Shown here piece after piece: positions 21,301 through 30,197 of a stretch of 64,000 bases of DNA. The notes under the pieces were generated by a model. The model was not told the DNA's origin, made no database searches, and was given only the letters and a program-made list of their open reading frames with translations. The DNA is taken from NCBI GenBank assembly GCA_015183035.1, contig JACZZP010000008.1, forward strand, positions 1,302,001 through 1,366,000. Direction: 5' to 3'. Positions within the stretch are counted from its first letter, which is position 1, and the number at the start of each line of letters is the position of its first letter. Source of the stretch: Meloidogyne chitwoodi. Lineage: Eukaryota; Nematoda; Chromadorea; Rhabditida; Meloidogynidae. The position numbers were made by a program, and so were the translations under genes.

Positions 21301-22732
21301 TCCAGATTTTAATTTTTTAAAAATATTTAACTTTAAAATAAAAAAATAATTTATTTATTTTATTATATATTTACATTTTCAATAAATTTTAATTTTTCAT
21401 TTAATAATAATTCATTATTTATATATGAACTACAATAAGGTAATTTCCAAGGTAAAGGAGTTAATTCATTATTTTCAAGTGCCAAATATTTAGTAAAAAG
21501 ATCAGAAACTCTTTTTTTAAAAAAAAATTATTTTATAAATTAATTTTAAAAAAAACTTACAAAAATCCTTTATTTTCAGGTGAAATAAATAATTCAGAGA
21601 ATTTAAAATTATTTAAATAATTTTCTTCAAAATAATTTATTTTATTATTATTACATTCTTTAATTGATGGCCAAGAAGGATGAAAAAATGATGGAATTGT
21701 TAAATTATTAGTTATACTTTTAAAAAAATATTTATAATTTTTTTATTAATTTACTTTACTTTAAAATTGGATATTTTGGTAATAATTTAAGTTCATCGTT
21801 AATTACTGTCCCATTATTAATAATTAATTTTAATTTTTTTAAATATTCATTAAATTCAGAATTTAACTTTTTCTTTATTTTTTCGTCATTTTCTTTTCTT
21901 TTTAAATGTTCAATTTTAATAAACTTTAATTCTGATAATTCTTTAAATTGTTTATTAATAATTGTTTCATCTTCTAAATATTATTTAAAAAAATAATTAA
22001 TTTTTTTTTAATTAAAAATAATAACCAATTTTTGCGTTTTCTTTTTGTTTATTTAATGATTCATTGTACATTTTCCAATCGGTAACATTACAAAAAAGAC
22101 GTTTTCTGTCCTTTCTCCCATCATTCCATTGAATACCTCGACAAAAAGAATCTTAATTTTATTTAAATAATTAAAAATAATTAAAAAATAATTAAAAATA
22201 TTCTTTCTTTTATTTTAAAAATTATTACAAGGTATTCCTCCATATTCAAAATGTTCATATGATAATTTAGCCTGTAACTTAGCTTCAGCAGGTGCCTGAT
22301 TGGATCCTATTAGATTTTTTAATTGATAAATTCTCTCCTTTCTAATATTTTAAAAAAATTTAAAAATATTTTAAACTTTTTGTAACAAACTTTATTCTAA
22401 TATTTTGTTCAATTATAACCTAAAGCTTTGTTTAAATTAAAAAAAATAAATAATTTATAAATTTTAAAAACCTTTTGTTGTCTAACAGATGTTTCTAACT
22501 CTTCAAGCTCTTGTACCCATTCAACTTGATTATAAAAATCTTCTAATAAGTATGGGTGTTTTATTAAATATGGAGAATCTTCCTAAAAATTTAAATATAA
22601 TCAATAAAAATTTAAAAAATATTCAACCACTTCTCCTCCAACTTTTGAATTAAAAATTAAATGAGAATGTGCAAATACTGCCAATAAATTAATTAGAAAA
22701 AATGAAGAAATATAAAAAACAAATTTTAACAT
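18322..22732 (-). CDS. ttc-17: Tetratricopeptide repeat protein 17 (TTC17) orthologue
   Basis: Large multi-exon gene with many short introns. The start at 22732 gives a signal-peptide-like N-terminus (MLKFVFYISSFFLINLLAVF) followed by AHSHLIFNSKVGGEV, fitting the secretory-type N-terminus of TTC17. Scattered TPR exons follow, for example around 20880-21110. The C-terminal TPR block is diagnostic: DVPLISLANIYHQAGFFHSA, then VAVHFTLANVYSTIGNYYNA, then STLSLQSNFEPAKTSIISIH with a Cys. It parallels the vertebrate TTC17 end, where VPLISLANILHNAKLWNDA is followed by HFTLGNVYV and EFVPAKNRIQTIQC. In animals TTC17 is linked to actin organisation and ciliogenesis. The gene lies about 210 bp downstream of TAF12 in the same orientation. 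A GC-rich island in one intron is listed separately. Confidence 0.82.
18611..18655. other. GC-rich island inside a TTC17 intron
   Basis: Within the 230-nt intron between exons ending FTLDK and beginning AFKTGEN, about 45 bp are strikingly richer in GC than everything around. They can form small hairpins (GTTC-TGC-GAAC; CATTT...AAATG). On the gene strand the stretch is preceded by TTTTCAG, so a skipped cassette exon is possible, but including it would bring a stop (TTAAAAA context) or break the TPR. Function unknown. Confidence 0.4.
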
Positions 22733-22943
22733 CTTTAATATAAAAATTATGATAAAAAATTAAAAAAAAATAAGATTTTTTCATGGCAACATTCGCCTTT
22801 ATATTTTTAAAACAAAAAATTAAAGCACTTTATTTTAAAATATTAAGGCAGAAATATATTTGGGATTTTTTAATAAAGAGATCAAAATTTAAAAAAAAAT
22901 AAATTAAAAGCCATTCATTGTGAAGAATAAAAATATTATTTAC

Positions 22944-23351
22944 TCATTTACTAAAGTGTTGAGAAAGTACATAATTGACATCATCTTTTGTAAGTTTATT
23001 AGATCCTCTATGCAGAGCTAGACCACAAGCTTTGTCCAGAATTTCATTTACATAATTATTTGTAAACTGAAAGATAAAACTTAAATAACTTTATATAAAA
23101 ATCAAAAATCCTAGGCCATTAAATTTTTCAAATATTTTGTATTACCATTAGGTTTTTAAATTCTCAAAGGGAAATATAAAGGGATACTAAATGTGTAAGA
23201 ATTTAATTTCTTTCCTAAATATTTATTATCCAAAGTTACTTACATCCATCAAAATTTCATGCAAATCCTTATCAAGTATAGCATTTGGATTGATTCGTCT
23301 CATTAATTCATCTAAATAAGTATTTGGTCGATTTTCATCATTATCTTTCAT
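22944..23351 (-). CDS. taf-12: TFIID subunit TAF12 (histone-fold)
   Basis: Two exons (23244-23351 and 22944-23066, phase 0 join over a 177-nt intron) give 76 residues. YLDELMRRINPNAILDKDLH corresponds to the first part of the TAF12 histone fold (human: LVREVDPNEQLDEDVEEML). NYVNEILDKACGLALHRGSN and KLTKDDVNYVLSQHF correspond to the rest (human: [34 protein letters not shown]). TAF12 pairs with TAF4 in TFIID and is also part of SAGA-type complexes. The protein is essentially just the histone fold; animal TAF12 usually has an extra N-terminal region, so an upstream exon could have been missed, although the ATG here is well placed. It lies about 170 bp downstream of COQ6 and about 210 bp upstream of TTC17, same strand. 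Confidence 0.85.
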
Positions 23352-23521
23352 TTTTATGAATAATGTAAATATAAAACATAATTATTTTAAAAAACCATTT
23401 TTTTTAAACAAATTTCAGAGTTTGCATAAATCTATTAGCACAATAAAAAAAACTCGTTTAAAGTTTACTTTAAAAAATGGAAATAAAAACATGAAACAAT
23501 AGAAAAAAGAACATCAAAAGA

Positions 23522-25667
23522 TCAACTTTGAGAAGTATAATTAACAATCAAATTCTAAAAATATTAACAATTTTATATTTAATTAAATAAAAAAAACCTT
23601 TGCAGGCCAAAGTCTATCCAACAAATTAACACCAATAGAACGGACAAAAACAGATGGAAGAAAGTTAGTGGAGAAGAGACTATTTAAAGAATCAATAGCT
23701 GTCATTATTGGCACATTTCTACGTTGACTTTTGGTATCGAAATTTTTTAGATAAACATGTGAACCTTCAAAAGATAAATTAATTGAAAAAAATTTAAATT
23801 TTTACCAAAATCGCCTCCCTCTTTAACGGCTAGATCAAGTGTATCTTTAAGATTAACAACATCCGACCATCCTAAATTAACACCAAGTCCTGCCATCGGA
23901 TGTAATCTATGTGCTGCGTCACTGAAATATTTAAATAATTATTCTTTTAATTGTAAAAGTATAAATTAATTCTCACCAATAATCAGTGGAAAATTATTAA
24001 AAAACGACAATTAGAATAAATAAACGAATAACTTACATGAAAAAAATAAAAAATTAAAAAACCCGATTAATGCCAATCTAGGTCCAATATAATCATGTGC
24101 GTGAACCAATGCTAAAGGAAAAGCAGCTCTATCATTATTTGGTAAAGATCGCACAGTTGGGAACAAGAAGTCTTTAGAAGATTTTAAAAATGGGATAAAA
24201 TCCAAAAGACTTGAAAAACAATCCAAAGGTCCATTAAGTATACTATGATGTCCAGAACAATCAGCCTTTTCAATATTTAAAACATATACCTAATTAATTA
24301 AAAAAAAATACCAAAGTTCTATTTAATTCTTTCACAAATTCATCATTAGGTAAATCCAAAAGGAGTTTTGCTTCTTTCATTGAGGTTGTCCAGGCAAGAG
24401 AACTCAAGGTATTATTTAATGGCAAAATACCAATTGGCCCTAATGGCATAAACCGCTGCCATGCAATTGTATTATTAATATCATTCTAATGGATTTTAAA
24501 ATTTTAACAAACAAAAATAGGAAATACTTCTGACGGGGATATTTCTAAAGTCCCAACAATACAAGACTGACCATAATCATCACTTGTATATTTAAGACCA
24601 CTAATTTCCCGAACTTTGCTATTTGCCCCATCAGCTGCTATCTAAATATTTAACCATCTTTTTAATAAACATATTTATACCAATAGAGAACTCTCTATTA
24701 ATTCACCAGTGTCTAGTTTAAGTACAACATTTTCGTCCAGACCGTCCGGCAAACTGAAATTAGGTATTTCTTTAAGAACACAAATGCCTTGACTATATAT
24801 TTTTCAAAATCTTATTGTCTCATCATGCAAAAAACGCTCTCCAAACTTCCCATCATAAAACTTTTTAATATTACTAATCACAAAACTTTGTTATTCTTAA
24901 AAATTAAAACCTCAATTCACAAAATGATGTTTCTTGTCGCCAATCTATGTTCAAACATTCACGAAGGCATTGATGTAAAGCTTTAACAATCCACCAATTT
25001 TCTACAATATAAGCCATCGAAGAACTCGGTTTAGTTTGTTCGAAAGTAATTTTAGATTCAGAACATCCATCTGCAATCTATAAACAAAAAATTAAAGAAT
25101 AAAAAACACAACATATAGAGATGAGACTGGCTGAGCTCTTTGTGAAATTTGCTCCCAAACGTTCAAATCTAAACAACATAAATACAAACATTTTAGTTAA
25201 AATATATAATGATTAGATGATCGAGAATTATAATGTTTATTAAAAGGAATAAAATTTCTGACTCATTAAAAACAAAATGATTTTGAATATACCCAGTTTT
25301 TAATATAAAACTTAAATTTGTGGATTAATGGAAATAACCAATTTTACTTTTAAATAACTGCACAGAGGAGGGAGCAATAGAAGAAACTCGATTGCAGTAC
25401 CAATTCTCCCCTAGCACGTTGGGCTGATAAGTTTTGATTGAATCAAGTAGAAGAACTTTCTTTGAAATTAATGATGCTTCTCTGCCTAAATATACGTATT
25501 TGAAAATTCAAAAAAATTTCTTGAAATTGAAGAATTTAAATACCAATGGCGCAAGCCATTGCGCTTCCGACCAATCCACCCCCAACAATGACTATGTCAT
25601 AATGAGAGGTGGTTCTAGAAGCACAAAATCTGCGAACACAATGAACAGTACTTGTACAAATCTGCAT
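23522..25667 (-). CDS. coq-6: Ubiquinone biosynthesis monooxygenase COQ6
   Basis: Multi-exon flavoprotein. The start at 25667 gives a basic, Ser/Arg-rich mitochondrial-targeting-like N-terminus ([20 protein letters not shown]). Directly after it comes the FAD-binding Rossmann motif [20 protein letters not shown]. Later motifs: [20 protein letters not shown] (the second FAD/NADPH motif of this hydroxylase family), [18 protein letters not shown] and [14 protein letters not shown] (both closely like human COQ6), and the FAD-contacting [17 protein letters not shown]. The C-terminal helix exons read [14 protein letters not shown] and then a final exon of ten residues ending in TGA at 23522. COQ6 catalyses C5 ring hydroxylation in coenzyme Q biosynthesis on the matrix side of the inner mitochondrial membrane. 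No lesion was seen. Short spacing to both neighbours suggests an operon. Confidence 0.92.
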
Positions 25668-25934
25668 AAAGCTAAACACTAGTATTTTTATAGAAAAATG
25701 AATAAATTAAAACTAGAATAACTTGCTGGACAACAGGACATCTTTTTTGTTCATAGAGGAATTTTATCTAAAATTTATTCAAATCGATAAGAAAATAACA
25801 AAAAAAGTGAAAATACACGCTTTTAAATGTAACGTAAAGATCATCATCAGTATGACTGTCTCCGCCAATAGATTAAATACAATGTACAGATCTTAGAATA
25901 AAACAATTAATCGACTTCAACTTAAAATAAAACC

Positions 25935-26447
25935 TTAGTTTGAATTACTGGATTCGTCGAAAGCCAGATGTTGACAAGTTGCTTCATGAACAAGTTTGAA
26001 TTTTTTACATGGCTGCCTTTCATCTTCGTTTTCATCGCAGTTGTCGTCGCTAGATCCACCATTCCAATCAGATCGAAGCATTGAATTATGCACGGAGTCG
26101 CTTGAAGAATCTGGATGAGGAGAAATTCCAGATCCCAAATGGTCACTATTTTGAACATCCCAGCGCCTTTTTCTCGACGCACGATACTTCCTACGAAGCC
26201 GGCGTTTAGCGGCTCGGCTTTCGCCTAGAGACTTACACAAGTGCTGAATGACTCCTGTATGAAGCAGCTCCAGACGCAAATCCTTGTGTTTCTGATCCAT
26301 TAGACTTCGCCTTTTACGAATTGCCAATGCTAAAAGTTGAACAGGAGTAAGAGTAGTAGAAGAAGAAGCATTTTCAGCTGCATCAAAAGTAGTTTTTCCA
26401 ATATTTGATGAGGAATATGAGTAACCTGTTTTAGTACGAAATAACAT
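25935..26447 (-). CDS. Unknown basic nuclear-type protein
   Basis: Single-exon frame of 170 residues. A splice acceptor (TTTTCAG on the coding strand, ending at 26449) lies one base before the ATG, the usual position for nematode trans-splicing or a 5'UTR intron, which supports the start. The middle has a helical block TPVQLLALAIRKRRSLMDQK followed by LRLELLHTGVIQHLCKSLGE, then a strongly basic stretch RAAKRRLRRKYRASRKRRW that looks like a nuclear localisation signal. The C-terminus is Ser/Asp/Glu-rich. The helical block has a faint resemblance to the N-terminal box of IER2/IER5 immediate-early proteins, too weak to name. Base composition is closer to normal coding DNA than its neighbours. 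COQ6 follows 268 bp downstream. Confidence 0.7.
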   Translation of the reverse strand: MLFRTKTGYSYSSSNIGKTTFDAAENASSSTTLTPVQLLALAIRKRRSLMDQKHKDLRLELLHTGVIQHLCKSLGESRAAKRRLRRKYRASRKRRWDVQNSDHLGSGISPHPDSSSDSVHNSMLRSDWNGGSSDDNCDENEDERQPCKKFKLVHEATCQHLAFDESSNSN

Positions 26448-26667
26448 TCTGAAAATTAAAGTAAATTAATAAAACATCAAAAAAGTCATGTTAATAAAAG
26501 AATTTAAAATAAAGGCTACATAAACTAGAAAAAAGAAAATTAGTAAGTAACAAAAAATGTAATGGCGATCCTAAAATTATCTGCATCTCTACCATAACCA
26601 TCTCACTAGAGATACATTTGCAATCAATAAATTTTTGTCATAAGTCAAACTAATACGGTTGGGGTCA

Positions 26668-26903
26668 GTTCAGTGTTGCCTTCAGTTTTCCTCTAAAAGG
26701 GCCGGTTCATGTCAAATTAATTTTTAACTTTTCACAATGTTTTTTATGGAAAATTGCGGTAGGATTTCCAATGAGGAAATTCAAGAGGGAACAGGGAGGT
26801 CATTCCATGAAACGAAAAAAAGATTGTCGTAAAAAATATGATTTTTTAAAATTATTAAGCACTGAACTAGCCTTTTAGGGGAACTGAACTGGGAACACTG
26901 AAC
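26668..26903. mobile_element. Short inverted-repeat element (MITE-like)
   Basis: The left end (26668-26703) and the right end (26869-26903, reverse complement) share GTTCAGTGTT and CTAAAAGG-type blocks over about 35 bp with a few mismatches. The total is about 236 bp with no coding capacity. No clear target-site duplication was found, so the family is open. Confidence 0.55.
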
Positions 26904-27033
26904 AGGCCGTTCCAAAACATAGATAATATACCGTATTAAGAAATGTTTGAAAGAAAAGAGAGAAGATGAAATGGTCAACAGAGTAAAGTTATAAAATGGT
27001 CAATGAAAAGCTAAAAACGAGGGGAATTTTCTT

Positions 27034-28290
27034 CACTGACCGATTTTCGGTGGCACGACTTTTCGTCAACGGAATTTACGTCAATGGACCATTCGTCAAT
27101 ACTTTTCGTCATTGGACTTTATGTCAACGGACTTTTCGTCAATAAACAAATTTTTTAAAACTAGAAAAAAAATAATCTAAACAATAAAGTAATACGTACA
27201 TAAATATAAACATTTCCAACAAAATAAACAAACAAGATAACGAAATAATCATCCAGATACCCAAATTTACAATCGTCTAGCACAACAGAAACTACAAAGA
27301 ATAGACTATAACATAATTAAAACATTTACAAACAAAACAATACATAGAGAAATTAAAACATGATCAAGCATGAGTCAAGTTTTAAGTCAAGCTGTCGACA
27401 CTGGCTCCGAAAACCGCGCTAAATAATATACAACAATAAAAAAGAAATAATAAAGGAAGTTGATCTCCTACTTTCTCTGACTTTACACACCACCATCACA
27501 GAACCATCACCGTTGTCGTAGCTTATAGACGTTGGCGTATCTTGTAAACGTTAACATAGCTCCTAGAACCTTGGCCAACAAACCACCGCCGTTAGCGTAG
27601 CTCGTAGACCGTTGACGATGCTCGTAGACGTTAGCATACTCCTAGAACCTTGGCTCATAGAACTAACGCCTTAGCGTGGCTCCTAAGACACCAGTTTATT
27701 GAACAAACGCCTTAGCTTAGCTCCTAAGACACCAGTTTATTGAACAAACGCCTTAGCTTAGCTCCTAAGACCTAAGTCTCTAGAACCAACGCCGTTAGCG
27801 TAGCTCGCCAAACCTTAGTCTCTAGAACCAACGCCGTTAGCGTAGCTCGCCAAACCTTAGTCTCAAGCACCACCGCCGTTAGCGTAGCTCGCAAAACCTT
27901 GGCCCATAGAACCGCCGCCGTTAGCGTAGCTGACCGTTGACGTTTCTCGTAGACGTTGGAGTCACAGACAGTTGGCGCTGCTCGTAGAACAGGAGAATGG
28001 TAAAATACGCTGTTTATATAGTATCGAACTTTTGAACACTTATATAAAAGCTCCCATTTCTACTTCCCCCAATCAGTTTACTATAAAATCTCGGACAAAC
28101 ATATAGACAAACTCCTCAATTACATATATGCATATTTAGTCATTGACGAAAAGTCCGTTGACTTAAAATCCATTAACAAAAATGACGGATGGTCCGTTGA
28201 CGTAAAGTCCATTGACAAAAAGTCATGGAGCCCCGATTTTCCACTGACGCATTTTCCACTGACCAATTTTCCTAGCACGATTTTCTCAAT
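27034..28290. mobile_element. Non-autonomous long-inverted-repeat (foldback-like) element
   Basis: The inner inverted repeats lie at about 27056-27150 and 28140-28229. Each is about 90-95 bp and built of short variants of GTCAACGGACTTTTCGTCAA. Outside them, CACTGACC-AATTTT-GCACGA-like blocks occur at both ends in direct orientation (27034 and 28257). The interior is more GC-rich than the host sequence and contains a tandem array (listed separately). No transposase is visible. Exact ends and target-site duplication could not be fixed. Confidence 0.6.
27500..27985. repeat. 42-bp tandem repeat array inside the foldback-like element
   Basis: Units carry the core GCCGTTAGCGTAGCTCG followed by CAAACCTTAGTCTC-type sequence. 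The exact period measured between 27783 and 27825 is 42 bp. Other units are diverged (GACACCAGTTTATTGAACAA variants at 27687 and 27728, spaced 41 bp). About eleven to twelve units in total. Confidence 0.65.
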
Positions 28291-28329
28291 TATTAAATTT
28301 GGACAATTTAAAAAGAACCCACTAGTAAA

Positions 28330-28696
28330 AATTTTTCAAAATTGTAGTGTACTAGAGAAGTTGATCGCCCTTCGTGCGTCCTTCTTCACTACAAAAAATA
28401 AACAAAACTAAAATAACCTGATCAATAAAGTCATCATACTAATAAACATTTCCAAAGAACAGAACAAAAACACGAATAAACTTAAAAAAACTTAAAGAAA
28501 TAATAGGTCAAAACATTTCTTTAAACCAAAACACCGACATTGATATAACACAACACAGCTCAGCTCAAAGAACTAACGCCAACGAATAACAAAAATAATA
28601 AGAGGTCGCCCACCCACCATCCCTGACCTCCCTTACCACCATCAAAGAACCACCACCGTAGCGTAGCCTCGGCCACCACCAAAATCCGACCACCAC
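28330..28696. mobile_element. Diverged partial second copy of the foldback-like element interior
   Basis: This stretch parallels 27160-27560 in order: an ACAATAAAG/ATAAACATTTCC-like A-rich part, then CTCCTACTTT-like text, then CACCATCA-AGAACCA-CACCG-GTAGCGTAG. It lacks the inverted ends and is cut off by the next element at 28697. Confidence 0.45.
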
Positions 28697-29795
28697 CAGT
28701 GATGCAAAAGTTCCAAAATTTCCACTGGAACCGGTTCCAGTTCCGGAACTGGTTTTTTAATTTTTGCAGTTCCAGTTCCGGTTCCGGAACCGGTTTTTTA
28801 ATTTTTGCAGTTCCAGTTCCGGTTCCGGAACCGGTTCCAAACCAGTTCCAGTTCCAAAACCGAAATTTTTTTTATTAATTATGAATTTTCCATTTTTCCG
28901 TAAGAATTAAGAGTAACTATAATGTATAAACCAGTGGTACACTTATAAGAACTTCAGTATCTGTATAAGGATATACTTATCCATGTGGTCTATATCCATA
29001 TCCGTGTCTAAAAATTCTTTTCCGTATATATCCATTTTTTCCTAAAATTATCAAAACAAAAGAAGTTTTGGAGGGGATATTTTTTATATGAAGTCTTAAA
29101 ATAAATAAGATTTCTCTGCAGAGAAAAGTATTTAAAACATGTTTTTTCGGGTTGCGCGCAACGTCGGGTAGTTAACTTTTCAAAATTTGGGTTTTTTAGC
29201 GACGCATGCGAAAATTTTGAAAATTTATTGGACATTAGTTGCAACAATTCACCAATTTCAGCGCCGCAGGCAAAAAATTTTAAAATTTTTTAAACCTCTG
29301 TTGCCAAAAATTACACTTTTTTATGGCTATAGGCGAAAATTTAAGACTTAATTTTGTTTCAAAAATTTTTAAAACAAAGAAAAGTAACTCTAACAGCAAC
29401 TAATGTAATCCAAGTAGCTTTCCCATAACAAAGGATTCGAACCCAAGCCAATCTAACAAAATAAACTAACGCACTAACCACCCAACCATAGAACACACTG
29501 AAGAAAAGCAAATAAATTATTTATAAACGTTTTCTTTCTTCTTTTCTCGCTTACAAAAATAAATTAGGAGAGTGAATAGAGAGACCTTAGGAACCGGTTC
29601 CGGAACCGGTTCCTAACCAGTTCCAGGCATCAACCAGTTCCACAGTTCCAGTTCCAAACCAGTTCCAGAATTTGGCAGTTCCACAGTTCCAGTTCCAAAC
29701 CGGTTCCAGAATTTGGCAGTTCCACAGTTCCAGTTCCGGAACTGGAACTGGAACCGACCAGTTCCAGAACTGGAACTGGAACTTGCCGATCACTG
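28697..29795. mobile_element. Terminal-inverted-repeat element with GGAACC palindrome arrays
   Basis: The ends are CAGTGATGCAAAAGTTCC (left) and, in reverse complement, CAGTGATCGGCAAGTTCC (right). Both are followed by arrays of CCAGTTCCGGTTCCGGAACC-type units (28711-28860 and 29590-29780) that are self-complementary. The CAGTG terminus is hAT-like, but the 8-bp flanks (ACCACCAC and TAACAGAG) do not match, so no target duplication supports this. The interior has no transposase. Confidence 0.6.
29400..29495 (-). repeat. tRNA-like pol III promoter, SINE-like
   Basis: On the minus strand, GGTTGGGTGGTTAGTGC (29471-29487) resembles an A box. GGGTTCGAATCC (29432-29443) is a perfect B box (GGTTCGANTCC) at normal spacing. 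The flanks do not form a clean acceptor stem, so it is a tRNA-derived repeat or dead tRNA rather than a functional tRNA gene. It lies inside the palindrome-array element. Confidence 0.5.
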
Positions 29796-29799
29796 TAAC

Positions 29800-30197
29800 A
29801 GAGTTATGAGTTTTTGAAAATAAGTGAGAATTGCCCTATTTCATAGAGTTGTACATATGTAGTTTCATTCGACCAAACGTTGAGAATTGAATGATCTCGA
29901 GAAAATAGTAAGCAGTTTTCATGCGTACTCAACGAGCCGATACTGCTGTACACTTTGTCTGGAATAAAAAATTGTCAAAAGATTATAGGACAAAGTGGTC
30001 AGACTATTTAAAACCGATTGATTAGGTTTGCAAAAAAACGAGATGGACAAAATAAAAGTCCAATGTTGGATAAAATGGTTAAAAATGGAGAATTTTCTCT
30101 GACAATGACTATGTGCAATATATACATACAATATATATTAAAAAATGAGAAATCTTAATAGAAATATCTTATCCTTGTATTTGAAAATATATTTTTA
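29800..30197. other. Intergenic region downstream of RGEF-1
   Basis: About 400 bp between the repeat nest and the last exon of the RasGRP gene. Base composition is intermediate. No gene was recognised; the minus open frame at 29919-30131 is not supported by any family feature. Confidence 0.45.

Noticed and set aside
24789..25682. Plus-strand open frames at 24789-24986 and 25434-25682
   Set aside because: They are antisense to well-supported COQ6 exons.
27500..27985. CRISPR-like array
   Set aside because: Units are contiguous, diverged tandem repeats with no unique spacers, inside a eukaryotic transposable element.
28697..29795. Firm assignment of the palindrome-array element to the hAT superfamily
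   Set aside because: CAGTG ends fit, but the 8-bp flanks do not form a target duplication and no transposase is present.
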